DNA of 64,000 bases from Devosia enhydra (GTDB taxonomy: Bacteria; Pseudomonadota; Alphaproteobacteria; Rhizobiales; Devosiaceae): assembly GCF_900119845.1 (NCBI RefSeq), contig NZ_FPKU01000001.1:1848928-1912927 (forward strand), in the 5' to 3' direction. The number at the start of each line of letters is the position of its first letter. The first letter of the stretch is position 1. The notes beneath the pieces were generated by a model that was given only the letters and a program-made list of their open reading frames with translations, was not told where the DNA came from and made no database searches. Of this stretch, positions 42,766-54,771 are shown in pieces. The translations under genes and the position numbers were made by a program.

Positions 42766-43732
42766 GGCGCGGCTTTCCGGCCAGAAGCCCGATGAGCCCG
42801 CCGCGGGCAAAGAGCACGACGCCTAAAAGCATCAGACCCAAGAACAGCTGCCAGCGCTCGGTAATGCCGCCCAGCCAGTATTCGAGCAGCACATAGAGCC
42901 CTGCCCCGACCACCGGGCCGAAGCGGCGCCCGACCCCGCCCAGAACGATGAGCACGATCAATTCGCCCGACATGTGCCAGGAGAGCATGGCCGGGCTGAC
43001 GAAGCGGTTGAGATCGGCATAAAGCGCGCCGGCAACCCCGGTGATCATGGCCCAAATCACGAAGGCGACGAGGCGGATGCGATAGGGCGAAATGCCGGTG
43101 GCGGCGACACGCACCTCGTTCTGCCGGGCGCCCTGCAAGGCCGCCCCGAAGCGGGACTTGCGCAGGACCTGGAAGAGGATGAGCCCGAGCGCCAGGAGCG
43201 CGTAGCAGATGAGGAGGAACGGCAGGGGCTTGAGCGTATCGACGCCCGGAAAGCCGTTGCGGACGTAAAAAGAGAGCCCATCCTCCCCGCCATAGGCGGG
43301 CCAGGAGATGGCGAAATAATAGATCATCTGCGCGAAGGCGAGCGTGATCATGATGAAGTAGACGCCCGATGTGCGCAGCGTCAAAGCGCCGATGCCGAGC
43401 GCCACGAGGCCCGAAACGAGGATGGCGACGATCCAGATGAACGGCATCAGCTTGGTGCCGGGAAGGCCGAGCAGCATCGGGGTGCCGTTGAAGGCGTGGA
43501 TGGCGAGCACCCCGGCGACATAGCCCCCGACCCCGAAAAAGGCGGCATGCCCGAACGAGACGAGCCCGCCCAGCCCCAGCGCGATATTGAGCCCCACGGC
43601 GGCGAGCCCGAGAATGGCGACGCGGGTGGCCAGCGTCAGGTAAAACGGTTCGTTGAGCAGCTGCGCGGCAATTGGCACGGCGGCGAGCAGCAGGACGAGG
43701 GTGATTTCGACGAGGCGTTCGCGGGTGATCAT
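42758..43732 (-). CDS. livM: Branched-chain-type amino-acid ABC transporter permease LivM
   Basis: A 324-residue polytopic permease; GLGGLVSFGHAAFFGVGGYV and the coupling helix around NEVRVAATGISPYRIRL are typical of LivM. Three bases after livH. Confidence 0.94.
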   Translation of the reverse strand: MITRERLVEITLVLLLAAVPIAAQLLNEPFYLTLATRVAILGLAAVGLNIALGLGGLVSFGHAAFFGVGGYVAGVLAIHAFNGTPMLLGLPGTKLMPFIWIVAILVSGLVALGIGALTLRTSGVYFIMITLAFAQMIYYFAISWPAYGGEDGLSFYVRNGFPGVDTLKPLPFLLICYALLALGLILFQVLRKSRFGAALQGARQNEVRVAATGISPYRIRLVAFVIWAMITGVAGALYADLNRFVSPAMLSWHMSGELIVLIVLGGVGRRFGPVVGAGLYVLLEYWLGGITERWQLFLGLMLLGVVLFARGGLIGLLAGKPRHG

Positions 43733-43735
43733 GGC

Positions 43736-44656
43736 TCAGGACCCGGCCGGAAAGAGGCCGCGCGGCCGGAAGACGAGGATGACCACCATGACGAGGTAGA
43801 TGAGCATGGAGGCGAGCGAGGAGCCGGTGGTGGCCGCAGCCGAGGGCCCGAGCAGGCCGGACAACACGCCGGGCAGCAGGGCCCGCCCCATCGTATCGAC
43901 CACGCCCACGAGGATGGCGCCGATGAGCGCCCCGCGATTGGAACCGATGCCGCCGATGACGATGACGACGAAGGCGAGGATGAGCACCGGCTCGCCCATG
44001 CCCACCTGCACCGATTGCAAGGGCCCGATCATCGCCCCGGCCAGGCCGGCAAGCCCGGCCCCGAGCGCGAAGACGACGGTGTAAAGGGTGCGGATATCGA
44101 CCCCGAGCGCGGCGATCATCTCGCGGTCGCTCTCGCCGGCGCGGATGCGCATGCCCAGCCGTGTGCGCGAGATGAGAAGATAGAGACCGATGGCGACGGC
44201 AATGCCCACCCCGATGATGGCGAGCCGGTAGATCTGGTAGCGCGAGCCGCCCGGCAGCGGAACGGTGCCCTGCAGGATGGCGGGAATATCGAGATAAAGC
44301 GGGAACGGGCCGAAGAGCCAGCGGGTGGCTTCGGAAAAGACGAGGATGAGCGCGAAGGTGGCCAGCACCTGATCGAGATGGTCACGGCCGTAAAGCCTGC
44401 GGATGACGAGGATTTCCATCAGCGCGCCGGCCGCGGCGGCGGCAATCAGGGCGCCGATCAGCGCGAGAAAGAACGAGCCCGTCCACGCCGCGACGGCGGC
44501 GCAGGCAAAGGCGCCCACCATGTAGAGCGAGCCATGGGCGAGGTTGATCAGCCCCATCACCCCGAAGATCAGGGTGAGGCCGGCCGCCATGAGATAAAGC
44601 ATAACCCCGAGCTGGAGCCCGTTGAGCAGCTGTTCGACGAGAAGGGCGCTGGACAA
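43736..44656 (-). CDS. livH: Branched-chain-type amino-acid ABC transporter permease LivH
   Basis: A 306-residue polytopic permease starting with a TTG that has GGAG four bases upstream. QLGVMLYLMAAGLTLIFGVM, MGLINLAHGSLYMVGAF and the REMIAALGVDIRTLYTVVFA coupling region are LivH features. It lies after a 201-base gap holding an inverted hairpin repeat, downstream of the binding-protein gene. Confidence 0.93.
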   Translation of the reverse strand: MSSALLVEQLLNGLQLGVMLYLMAAGLTLIFGVMGLINLAHGSLYMVGAFACAAVAAWTGSFFLALIGALIAAAAAGALMEILVIRRLYGRDHLDQVLATFALILVFSEATRWLFGPFPLYLDIPAILQGTVPLPGGSRYQIYRLAIIGVGIAVAIGLYLLISRTRLGMRIRAGESDREMIAALGVDIRTLYTVVFALGAGLAGLAGAMIGPLQSVQVGMGEPVLILAFVVIVIGGIGSNRGALIGAILVGVVDTMGRALLPGVLSGLLGPSAAATTGSSLASMLIYLVMVVILVFRPRGLFPAGS

Positions 44657-44723
44657 GGGGCTCCACTCTTGGGTTTGGGCGGCGGCATTCGGGCGAGGCT
44701 GCGGAGAATGCCGCCCCGCATCG

Positions 44724-44812
44724 GGTCGTCCCTGCGAAAGCAGGGACCCCTGTTTACGCCTCGCGATCCCGGAACGGAGGTCCCTGCTTTCGCAGGGACG
44801 ACAGGGTGGGGA
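44724..44812. repeat. Composite repeat: two inverted GTCCCTGC hairpins
   Basis: First hairpin GTCCCTGC-GAAA-GCAGGGAC (44728-44747), second GTCCCTGC-TTTC-GCAGGGAC (44780-44799). The flanks GGGTCGTCCCTGCG and CAGGGACGACAGGGT mirror each other, so the unit can fold as two small hairpins or one long one. A decayed copy is at 8515-8598. It sits between livJ and livH and probably reduces expression of the membrane genes relative to the binding protein. Confidence 0.8.
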
Positions 44813-44857
44813 GGGCGACCCGGTAGGCCGGGACGCCCCCGTGGCGATGGGCGGGTT

Positions 44858-45994
44858 TTAGAGGCTGCAATCCTTGGCGTAGGCGTCGCCATGGTCGGTA
44901 AAGACGGTGGCGATGATCTTGTTGGTGATCACGTCACCCTCTTTCACCACCTCGCGCATGTAGAGATCCTGGATCGGATGCTGGTTGGTGTTGAAGGAGA
45001 ACTTGCCGCGCACCGAGGCGAAATCGGCTTCCTTGAGGGCAGCGCGGAAGGCATCCTTGTCGGTGACGCTGGCCTTGGCGGCGGCCGAGAGGATGAGGTT
45101 GGCCGTATCAAAGGACTGGGCGGCATAGACCGACGGCAGGCGGCCATATTCGGCCTGGAACGCTTCGACAAAGGCCGCATTGGCCGGATTGTCGAGATCG
45201 GGCGACCAGGAGGCGGAGTTCTTCACCCCGACCGCCGCATCGCCGATGGCGCCGAGCACATCCTGCGAGAAGGAGAAGCCGGGCCCGAGCAGCGGGATGC
45301 CGACATCGGACTGGGCGTATTGCTTGGTGAAGGCGATGCCCATGCCGCCGGGCAGGAAGATGAAGACGGAATCGGCGCCCGAGGCGCGGATCTGGGCGAT
45401 TTCGGCGGCGTAGTCGGTCTGGCCGACCTGGGTGTAGACCTCGCCGGCCAGCGTGCCCTTGTAATAGCGCTTGAAGCCGGTGAGCGCATCCTGCCCGGCC
45501 GGATAGTTGGGCGCCATGATGAAGGTGTTGGAATAATCGATATTGGCGTATTCGCCCGCCGCTTCGTGGAAATTGTCGTTCTGGTAGGCGACGTTGAAAT
45601 AGTTGGCGTTGCAGGCGGCGCCGGCCAGCGGCGACGGCCCGGCATTGGGCGAAAGATAGATGATCTCCTGCGCGGTGACCGAGGGCACGACCGCCATGGC
45701 GAGGTTGGACCAGATGATGCCGGTCAGCAGATCCACCTTGTCGGACTGGATCATCTTGTCGGCGATCTGCACGGCCAGTTCGGGCTTTTGCGCATCATCC
45801 TCGACGACGAGCTCGATCTCGGCATTGCCGGCCTGCTTAAGGGCGAGCTGGAAGGCGTCGCGGACATCGATGCCGAGGCCGGCGCCACCGCCCGACAGCG
45901 TCGTGATCATGCCGATCTTGATGGGCTCGGCCAATGCCTGCCCCGCAACGCCGGCCGAAAGCGCGAACGCCAGTGCCGCCAGAATCTTCCCCAT
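44858..45994 (-). CDS. livJ: Branched-chain-type amino-acid ABC transporter substrate-binding protein
   Basis: A 378-residue periplasmic binding protein (Peripla_BP_6). The signal peptide MGKILAALAFALSAGVAGQ is cleaved near ALA-EP. GMITTLSGGGAGLGIDVRDAF and FIMAPNYPAGQDALTGFKRY are typical. The class also binds amides, urea and aromatic acids, so 'branched-chain amino acid' is a type label rather than a proven ligand. Confidence 0.92.
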   Translation of the reverse strand: MGKILAALAFALSAGVAGQALAEPIKIGMITTLSGGGAGLGIDVRDAFQLALKQAGNAEIELVVEDDAQKPELAVQIADKMIQSDKVDLLTGIIWSNLAMAVVPSVTAQEIIYLSPNAGPSPLAGAACNANYFNVAYQNDNFHEAAGEYANIDYSNTFIMAPNYPAGQDALTGFKRYYKGTLAGEVYTQVGQTDYAAEIAQIRASGADSVFIFLPGGMGIAFTKQYAQSDVGIPLLGPGFSFSQDVLGAIGDAAVGVKNSASWSPDLDNPANAAFVEAFQAEYGRLPSVYAAQSFDTANLILSAAAKASVTDKDAFRAALKEADFASVRGKFSFNTNQHPIQDLYMREVVKEGDVITNKIIATVFTDHGDAYAKDCSL

Positions 45995-46095
45995 GACAAT
46001 CCTCCAGAAAATCGTTTTGCCGAATTGGCCCTAACATGCCTGATTGGTCGGGCATTTCCAGCCCAATTGCGGCCCGGCCGGTACGCTTGCCCGGC

Positions 46096-46920
46096 TCATT
46101 GCGCCATGAGCGCCCGGCAGAGCGGATGATCGGGGTCGGAAAGCCCGTCGATGACGTTGAAATGGTGCCGGTCGGGCTCCTCGACCGCGTCGGTTGCGGC
46201 GCCGAGGCCCTTCCAAATATTGGCCAGAAGCGCGTTCTGGCGCAGGAATTCCGAGCGCTCGGCCGCCCCGACCCAGCAGATGAGCCGCGTGCCCGGAAGG
46301 GGCGCAAGCAGCGCCGGGCTTTCGGCTGCCGCCATGGCATCGAGCCCGATGGTTGCGTTCATGCCGGTGTTGAGCAGCGGGCGCAGATCATGGAGGCCCG
46401 AAAGCGAGAGCGTGAGCGCGATGCGGGCCCAGAGCGCCTCGGGCAGCGGTGAGGTGTGCGACACCATGCGGGTGACGAGCTGACCTCCGGCCGAGTGACC
46501 GACGAGGCGGATGGGGCCGGGCACGAGATCGGCGGCCCCAGCTATGGCATGCGCCATTTCGAGCGTGATTGCGGCGATGTTGGCTTCGGGGCAGAGGGTG
46601 TAGCTGGGCATCGCGACGGCATGGCCATGGGCCAGCGGACCGGCGGCGAGGTGGGACCAGTAGGATTTGTCGAGCCTCAGCCAGAAGCCGCCATGGATGA
46701 AGACGACGAGGCCCTTCGGCGTCCCCTCTGGCAAGAAGAGATCGAAGCGGTTGCGGGGCGCTTCGCCATAGGCGAGATCGAGGCGGGCGCGACCTTCGGC
46801 CAGGAGGCGCTCGCGAAACGCGGCGGCCGGGGCGACCCAGGCGGACGGCCAGCGTTCGCCTCCCGGAATGTTGGGCCCGTTGGCGTAGGCATCGTCCCAA
46901 TCTGTGATCGCGTGCAGCAT
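46096..46920 (-). CDS. Alpha/beta hydrolase (arylformamidase-like esterase)
   Basis: A 274-residue alpha/beta hydrolase. The oxyanion-hole motif HGGFW and nucleophile elbow GHSAGG are characteristic of the kynurenine formamidase/hormone-sensitive-lipase group; acid and His are probably in DLVPG-distal DAVEEPDRHHFNVID. The ATG at 46920 begins MLHAITDWDDAYANG, the usual start of this subgroup. Encoded 101 bases before livJ on the same strand; it may hydrolyse an N-formyl or ester compound imported by the Liv system. Confidence 0.85.
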   Translation of the reverse strand: MLHAITDWDDAYANGPNIPGGERWPSAWVAPAAAFRERLLAEGRARLDLAYGEAPRNRFDLFLPEGTPKGLVVFIHGGFWLRLDKSYWSHLAAGPLAHGHAVAMPSYTLCPEANIAAITLEMAHAIAGAADLVPGPIRLVGHSAGGQLVTRMVSHTSPLPEALWARIALTLSLSGLHDLRPLLNTGMNATIGLDAMAAAESPALLAPLPGTRLICWVGAAERSEFLRQNALLANIWKGLGAATDAVEEPDRHHFNVIDGLSDPDHPLCRALMAQ

Positions 46921-46945
46921 GTGGCCCCCTGCCCTGCGCTTCGTC

Positions 46946-46988
46946 GCGTTTCCGGACGGCGAACCGGTGTCCACTCACCTGGAAACGC
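46946..46988. repeat. Palindromic intergenic repeat, copy 1
   Basis: GCGTTTCC (46946-46953) pairs with GGAAACGC (46981-46988); the inner part carries CCGGACGGCGAACCGGT. A second copy lies at 54694-54739. The sequence resembles a dispersed rhizobial intergenic palindrome. It separates the IclR gene (end of the long operon) from the hydrolase gene. Confidence 0.75.
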
Positions 46989-47042
46989 TTTTGCGGCCGG
47001 GACGATAGGCAGGCAATGCCGGCTTGGCAACCGATGCCGGAG

Positions 47043-47852
47043 CTAGGGCCTGCGCCCGCTGGTCCAGCCCAGCCGGGCCTCGATGCGGCGGGCGCTCGAT
47101 TTGACCAGTTCGATGAGGTCGGGATCGGATTGCCCCACCTTGCTCTCGGGCACGACGATGGAGATCGTGGCCTGGCAGGCACCCGACCGGTCGCGGATGG
47201 GGGCGGCGATGCAGGCGACGGAAAAATCCGATTCGCCGGCCTGGATCGAAAGGCCCTGATCGAGCGCCTCGCGGGCCGAGCGGGCCAGCACGTCGGGGTC
47301 GAGTTCGGCCCGGCCGGTGGGCGAGCGGCGCGCCGAGCGCTGGAAGATGGTGCGCAGCTCATCCTCGGGCAGGTGCCCGACGAGCAGGCGCCCAGAGGCG
47401 GTCCAGTTCAAGGGGCTGCGCGTGCCGATGCGCGAGGTGACCTGGAAATGGTCGGCGCCCTCTTCCATGGCGATCACCACAATATTGTCCTGATCGCGGC
47501 CGCAGACCTGCACGGTCTCGCGCGAGGCGCGGGCCAGCTCGTGCATCTCGTGGGTCGCGACCTGGAGCAGATCGAGGTTGCGGGCATAGGTCAGCCCGTA
47601 GTGATAAAGCCGTGGCCCCAGCCAGATAAGGCCGTTGCCGTCGCGGGTCAGCAGGTCTTTTTCGACGAGATCGTCGATGATGGCATAGATGGTGGAGAGG
47701 GGAGCGCCCACCGCCTGGGCGATCTCATAGGCGGTGGCGGCGCGCTCTTCGCCCTGCAGGTGATCGAAGATCTGCAGGGCCCGGTCGATGCCGCTGGTGC
47801 GCGAGCGCCTGGCATGCGGCTCGGCGGGATCGAGGGTCTTGATGGCGGCCAT
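47043..47852 (-). CDS. IclR-family transcriptional regulator
   Basis: A 269-residue regulator: winged HTH (GIDRALQIFDHLQ ... AYEIAQAVGAPLSTIYAIIDDLVEKDLL, about residues 21-68) followed by the IclR effector domain (QAGESDFSVACIAAPIRD region). The ATG at 47852 starts the conserved part. Last gene of the nine-gene operon; it probably acts on the 24-bp palindrome at 56319 upstream of the first gene. Confidence 0.93.
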   Translation of the reverse strand: MAAIKTLDPAEPHARRSRTSGIDRALQIFDHLQGEERAATAYEIAQAVGAPLSTIYAIIDDLVEKDLLTRDGNGLIWLGPRLYHYGLTYARNLDLLQVATHEMHELARASRETVQVCGRDQDNIVVIAMEEGADHFQVTSRIGTRSPLNWTASGRLLVGHLPEDELRTIFQRSARRSPTGRAELDPDVLARSAREALDQGLSIQAGESDFSVACIAAPIRDRSGACQATISIVVPESKVGQSDPDLIELVKSSARRIEARLGWTSGRRP

Positions 47853-47887
47853 GAACGGGTTCCTTGCGTGACCCGACAGATGCACCC

Positions 47888-49084
47888 TCAATCGGGCCAG
47901 TTCAATATGCTCGCTTCGCGGGCCAGCCAGAACTGATCGAGGGGGGTCACGACCGGCTCGTTGGCGCCGCGCACCTTCTCGAACTCCTCGCCCAGCCTTT
48001 CGGCCACGACGAATTCCTCGCCCGGATGCAGGTTGCAGGGATCGAGGAAGATATAGCCATGCTCGGCCTCGTGATCGCGCACGATGACCGGACGGTCCCC
48101 CTGCCCCATGCGGGTGGCAAAATCCCAGGCGGAGATGCGCGCGATCTCGGGATCGATGGCGAGCTTGAGGCGGTCGAGGGGATTGTTGGTGGGGTCGGGC
48201 ACGATGGTGGCGGTGACGCCGGGCCGGTCGGCCAGCGCCTTCAGCCACACATCGAGCGCCGCCTGCTCGCGGGCGCGGATGCCGGCATGATCGCGCGTCT
48301 TCCACGCCTCGAGCGCGGCGATGACACCGGCGATGCTTTCCTTGCCCACCTTGATGCCGCGCCCGATGCCGCGGTTCTGGAGGTAAACGGCGCGTACCAG
48401 ATCCTTGGAGCCGGCAACGATGCCGCTGGTCGGTCCGCCGAGGAATTTATGGCCCGAATAGAGCGCGAGGTCGGCGCCCTGGGCGAGAAAGCCGCGCAGA
48501 TCATATTCGGAGGCCGCATCGACGATGACCGGCACGCCGCGCTCATGGCAGATCTTGGCGAAGGTGGTGAGCGGGATCTGCCCGTAATCGACGACGTGAT
48601 GGGAGACGACGAACACGGCGGCCGCCGTGCGCTCGGTGATCGCGCCAGCCAGCTGATAGGCATGGGCGCTGGTGGCCTGGCCCACCGGCACGACCTTGCC
48701 GCCGGCCATGCGGATGGCCTGCTCGACGGGGGCGCCATAGGAAACCATGTGGCCCGTCTGGATGACGACCTCGTTTGGCCGGGTGCCGGTGTCGGGCAAT
48801 TGCTCGATGGCATAGAGGTCGGTGCCGGTGATGGCGGCGGCGACCGACAGCGTGATGGCGGCCGAGCAGGAGGCGGTGACAAAGCCCGCCTCGGCGCCGG
48901 TGAGTTCGGCGATGGTGCGGCTCGCGACCCGGTGCAGGTCGCCCATCTCGGTCCATTCGGTGAGGACGGCGCGGACGGCTTCGACCGCCTCGGGCACGAC
49001 GATGGAGGCCCCGAGCGAGGTCATGGTGCCCGAGACGTTGATGACGGGGCGAAGGCCGAGGCGACTGCGGATATCGGAGGACAT
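47888..49084 (-). CDS. SelA-related PLP-dependent enzyme
   Basis: A 398-residue fold-type I PLP enzyme resembling selenocysteine synthase and D-glucosaminate-6-phosphate ammonia-lyase (DgaE) rather than true SelA: it lacks the long N-terminal domain. The PLP lysine is in [16 protein letters not shown], with the cofactor Asp in [13 protein letters not shown]. The relatives do beta-elimination or ammonia-lyase chemistry on amino-sugar acids or amino acids. Coupled in an operon with a metallo-deacetylase, a pairing I know from other bacteria, and with a RidA protein that would handle enamine/imine products. Substrate unknown. Confidence 0.88.
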   Translation of the reverse strand: MSSDIRSRLGLRPVINVSGTMTSLGASIVVPEAVEAVRAVLTEWTEMGDLHRVASRTIAELTGAEAGFVTASCSAAITLSVAAAITGTDLYAIEQLPDTGTRPNEVVIQTGHMVSYGAPVEQAIRMAGGKVVPVGQATSAHAYQLAGAITERTAAAVFVVSHHVVDYGQIPLTTFAKICHERGVPVIVDAASEYDLRGFLAQGADLALYSGHKFLGGPTSGIVAGSKDLVRAVYLQNRGIGRGIKVGKESIAGVIAALEAWKTRDHAGIRAREQAALDVWLKALADRPGVTATIVPDPTNNPLDRLKLAIDPEIARISAWDFATRMGQGDRPVIVRDHEAEHGYIFLDPCNLHPGEEFVVAERLGEEFEKVRGANEPVVTPLDQFWLAREASILNWPD

Positions 49085-49112
49085 GAGCGTGACGGGTCCG
49101 AATGAGGAGGGA

Positions 49113-49604
49113 TCAGCGGAAGGCGACGATGGCTTCGATTTCCACCGTAATGCGGTTGGGCAGCGAGCCAAAGCCGACGGCGGAGCGGGCATGCACGCCC
49201 TTTTCGCCGAAGATGGCGTTCAGAAGGTCCGAGCAGCCATTGATGACGGCCGGATGCTCGCCGAAATCGGGGGTGGCATTGACCATGCCCAGAAGCTTGA
49301 CGATGCGGGTGACGCGCCCGAGATCGCCCAGTGCCGCATGCATCACCGAGATCAGGTTGATGCCGGTGAGGCGGGCATGGGCATAGGCATCGGCGACCGA
49401 CACATCCTCGCCCACACGGCCGGTATGCAGGGTGCCATCGGCTTCGAGCGGCCCCTGCCCCGAGAGGAACAGCAGATTGCCCTCGATGACATGGGTGACG
49501 AAATTGGCGATGGGCGCCGGCGCCGGCGGCAGGATGATGCCCTCGGCCGCGAGCCGGTCATAAGGGGTCGGGTCGGGCTGGAGGGCGCGCTCGGGGCGGG
49601 TCAT
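49113..49604 (-). CDS. RidA-family (YjgF/YER057c/UK114) enamine/imine deaminase-like protein
   Basis: A 163-residue member of the RidA superfamily, with [22 protein letters not shown] and the C-terminal [25 protein letters not shown]. The canonical RidA Arg of the R-x-C/x-P-x-x-R loop seems changed ([15 protein letters not shown]), so it may belong to a divergent subgroup. The ATG at 49604 has GGAG upstream. RidA proteins hydrolyse reactive enamines released by PLP enzymes, matching its position beside the SelA-like gene. Confidence 0.9.
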   Translation of the reverse strand: MTRPERALQPDPTPYDRLAAEGIILPPAPAPIANFVTHVIEGNLLFLSGQGPLEADGTLHTGRVGEDVSVADAYAHARLTGINLISVMHAALGDLGRVTRIVKLLGMVNATPDFGEHPAVINGCSDLLNAIFGEKGVHARSAVGFGSLPNRITVEIEAIVAFR

Positions 49605-49634
49605 GGGGTACTCCGGGAAAGTCACGTCTGGCCC

Positions 49635-51609
<1,975 letters not shown>

Positions 51610-51613
<4 letters not shown>

Positions 51614-52839
51614 GAGATCCACCCGCAATGCGGGCAGGCATGGCCACCCTCATCGTGCCGGTGTGGCTGGTGGCGCGAGGCCGGCACGGCTTCGGCCCCG
51701 AGGATCGCCCAGCGCGGCTCGAAGATGGCTTCGATGGTGGAGCGGGCGCCCTGGCTGTCCTTGACCTCGAGGGTGGAGGGCACGAGATCGAACAGTGTGA
51801 ACTCGGCCGGCTTGCCCTTGGCGAGCAGATCGGCATGGGGCCGGTTGATGGCCTTTTTCGGCGCCGTGGTGGCGGCAACCACCGTATCCTCGAAGCCCAT
51901 GCCGAGCGCGTGCAGCTTGGAGATGGTTGTGGCCAGATCCCACACCGCGCCATCGAGCGAGCGATTGTGCAGATCGGTGGAAATCGTGGTGGGCTTCAAG
52001 CCGCGTTCGAGCGCGATGCGGCCGACATCGAAGGAAAAGCTCGCCCCGCCATGGCCGACATCGAGCACGATGCCACGCTTTGCCGCATCCTCGGCCAGCC
52101 GGTAGAGATCGTCATCCTCGATGATCGAGCCGCCATGCTTGCCATTGAAGCAATGCGTGACGATGTCGCCTTCGGTCAAAAGCGGCAGGATGTCGTCATA
52201 GAGCGGGGGCGGCTCGCCCACATGCACCATGATGGGGAGCTTTGTGATGCGCCCGATCTTCTTGGCGAGCTTGACCGGAACGAGATCCCAGCCCCCGGTG
52301 ATCACCGCGCTGGCGCGGACCTTCAACCCGACGATGACGTCGCGATTGGCCTCGATGACGGCGATGGTGCGATCGATGTCGATCGAGCGCATGTCCATGA
52401 GCTCGCTGACCCGATTGCAGGCCACGAGCCCGATCGAGCCCAGATTGAGGAAGGCGTAGACGTTCTCGCGCGCCGGCTCGATGATGAATTCGCGCAGGCC
52501 CTGGAAATTGCCTTCGCCCGCCGAGCCGGCATCGACGATGGTGGTGACCCCGCGCGCCGCCCCGCCCTGTTCGGGCCGTATGGAAATGTCGGTGCCGCCA
52601 TACCAGACATGGGCGTGAAGATCGGTCCAGCCTGGCGAGATATAGGCGCCGGCGGCGTCGATGCGCTGTGCGTCGATGCTGCCATCGGACCCCAGCGATG
52701 GGCCGAAATCGAGGATGGCGCCATCGGTGCCGATGAGCACGTCGAGGCGCTCGGGCAGGCCGGGCTGGCCGAAGGCCAAGGGCCGGGCGTTGGCAATGAG
52801 GAGCTTCTGCTCCTGCGGTTTGAAGCGGTTATCGAACAT
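51610..52839 (-). CDS. Amidohydrolase/deacetylase-family metallohydrolase
   Basis: A 409-residue amidohydrolase-superfamily enzyme. Metal motifs: WTDLHAHVWYGG (HxH), carboxylatable Lys in VIVGLKVRAS, His in IMVHVGEPP, His in VTHCFNGKHGG and Asp in STDLHNRSLDG, a complete binuclear set. The group (EF_0837/AHA_3915-like) typically co-occurs with SelA-related PLP enzymes, as here. It probably removes an acyl group from an N-acylated amino acid or amino-sugar acid before the PLP enzyme acts. It is embedded between permease and ATPase genes, overlapping both, so transport and hydrolysis are made in fixed proportion. Confidence 0.9.
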
Positions 52840-53705
52840 CACACATCCTTGGCGAGGCGCGGGTCGAGGAAGTCGCGCAGGCCGTCTCCGAGAAGCTGAA
52901 GGCTGAGCACCGTCAAGATGATGGCGCTGCCGGGGAACCACATGATCCACGGCGCCTGATCGAGGAACTGGCGGCCCACCGAGATCATCGTGCCCCAGGT
53001 GGGAATGTCGGGCGAAATGCCGACCCCGAGGAAGGACAGCCCGGCTTCGGCCAGAATGGCATTGGCGAAAATGAAGGTCGCCTGCACCAGCAATGGCGAG
53101 GTGACGTTGCGCAGGACGTGCCGCACGAGGATCACCGGCGTCGGTACCCCAAGCGCCCGTGCCGCCTCGACATAGGGCAGTTCGCGGATGACGAGGGTGG
53201 AGGCGCGCACGACGCGGGCGAGGCGCGGCGCATAGACGATGCCGAGCGCGATGACCACATTGGTCGCCGACGGCCCGAGCGCGGCCACCAGCGCAATGGC
53301 GAGGAGGATGTCGGGGAAGGCCATCATCGCATCGATGAGGCGCGAGACCGGCGCATCGAAGCGGCGGAAAAACCCCGCCACGAGCCCCAGCGTCACCCCG
53401 ATCAAAGAGGCGAAGATCACCACCGCAAAGCCCACCCCCAGCGAGGTGCGGCCCGAATGGAGCACGCGCGAGAAGACGTCGCGGCCCAGCTCGTCGGTAC
53501 CCATCAGATGCGCAAGGCTCGGCCCCTGCAGGCGGAAGCGCACGGCGATCTGCCCCGGCGCATAGGGCGCGATCAGCGGGGCCAGCACCGAGAGCACGAT
53601 GACGATGGTGACGATGATGAGCCCGATCAGCGCCGTGGGGCGGCTGGCGATGCGCATCAGGAGATTGGGTTCGCGCGCCATGCCGGCGCCAGCTGTCGCG
53701 GCCAT
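52839..53705 (-). CDS. Dipeptide/oligopeptide ABC transporter permease (DppC type)
   Basis: A 288-residue permease with the DppC N-terminal domain (RIASRPTALIGLIIVTIVIV) and EAA loop EAARALGVPTPVILVRHVLRN. TGATG overlaps on both sides couple it to the permease before and the deacetylase after. Confidence 0.95.
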   Translation of the reverse strand: MAATAGAGMAREPNLLMRIASRPTALIGLIIVTIVIVLSVLAPLIAPYAPGQIAVRFRLQGPSLAHLMGTDELGRDVFSRVLHSGRTSLGVGFAVVIFASLIGVTLGLVAGFFRRFDAPVSRLIDAMMAFPDILLAIALVAALGPSATNVVIALGIVYAPRLARVVRASTLVIRELPYVEAARALGVPTPVILVRHVLRNVTSPLLVQATFIFANAILAEAGLSFLGVGISPDIPTWGTMISVGRQFLDQAPWIMWFPGSAIILTVLSLQLLGDGLRDFLDPRLAKDV

Positions 53706-54646
53706 CAGTAGCGCACCCTCGGGTCAACGAGCAGATAGAGCATGTCGATGATGAAATTGACGAGCACATAAAGCCCCGCCACCACCAGCAGCGCGCCCTG
53801 GATGACGGGATAATCGCGCCGCAGCACCGCCGAGACGATGAGGCTGCCCACCCCGGGCAGGCCGAACACGGTTTCGGTGACGATGGCGCCTGAGATCAGC
53901 AGCGCGGCGGTCAACCCGACTACTGTGAGGATGGGGATCAGCGCGTTCTTGAAGGCGTGGCGGACGACGACGCGCCATTCGCCCATGCCCTTGGAGCGGG
54001 CGGTGCGGACATAATCGTCATTGAGCACATCCAGCATCGCGGCGCGGGTGAAGCGGGTGATCAGCGCGGACGATATCAGCCCCAGCGTGAAGGCGGGCAG
54101 CACGAGGTGATGCATGCGCTCGGCAAAGCTCGCCCCCGGCCCGCCAAAGCCGGAGGTGTTGAACCAGCCCAGCTGCACGGCAAAGACCTGCATGAAGATC
54201 AGCCCGAGCCAGAAGCTGGGGATGGAAGCCGCGAGCATCGCGAGGGTCGTCGCCGCCTGGTCGAACAGCGTGCCGCGCCAATAGGCCGAGAGCACTCCGA
54301 CCGGCAGGGCGATGGCGGTGGCGATCAGAAGCGAGAAGATGGTGAGAAAAAAGGTCGGTTCGGCGCGCAGCCACAGCGCCTGCGCCACGGGGATATTGAG
54401 GAAGATCGAGGTGCCGAGATCGCCCCTCAGCAATCCGCCGAGATAGGTGACGAACTGCTCGGGGATCGAGGCATCGAGCCCCAGCCGCTGCCGGAGGCTG
54501 GCAATGTCTGCGGCGGTCGCATCGGGCCCGAGCATCACGGCAGCGGGATCACCGGGGGTGACGCGGACGATGATGAAGACGATGGTGACGACCAGCGCCA
54601 TCACGATCGCCATGCCGAGGAGCCGGTTGAGGGCAGCGCGGAGCAT
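53705..54646 (-). CDS. Dipeptide/oligopeptide ABC transporter permease (DppB type)
   Basis: A 313-residue permease starting MLRAALNRLLGMAIVMALVV. RVTPGDPAAVMLGPDA and the EAA loop TARSKGMGEWRVVVRHAFKNALIPI are DppB features. The ATG at 54646 follows GAGGTC. Separated from the binding-protein gene by 125 bases containing a palindromic repeat. Confidence 0.94.
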   Translation of the reverse strand: MLRAALNRLLGMAIVMALVVTIVFIIVRVTPGDPAAVMLGPDATAADIASLRQRLGLDASIPEQFVTYLGGLLRGDLGTSIFLNIPVAQALWLRAEPTFFLTIFSLLIATAIALPVGVLSAYWRGTLFDQAATTLAMLAASIPSFWLGLIFMQVFAVQLGWFNTSGFGGPGASFAERMHHLVLPAFTLGLISSALITRFTRAAMLDVLNDDYVRTARSKGMGEWRVVVRHAFKNALIPILTVVGLTAALLISGAIVTETVFGLPGVGSLIVSAVLRRDYPVIQGALLVVAGLYVLVNFIIDMLYLLVDPRVRY

Positions 54647-54693
54647 GTGGGATGACCTCGGGGAACGGGGTAGCCCCACCGCAGCCAATTTTT

Positions 54694-54739
54694 AGCGTTT
54701 CCGGACGGCGAACCGGTATCCACTTCGCCTGGAAACGCT
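54694..54739. repeat. Palindromic intergenic repeat, copy 2
   Basis: AGCGTTTCC (54694-54702) pairs with GGAAACGCT (54731-54739); the interior shares CCGGACGGCGAACCGGT with the copy at 46946-46988. It lies between binding-protein and permease genes and may set the ratio of the two. Confidence 0.75.
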
Positions 54740-54771
54740 CCGGCCGCGGCGGGAGCGATCAGCGAAGGGCC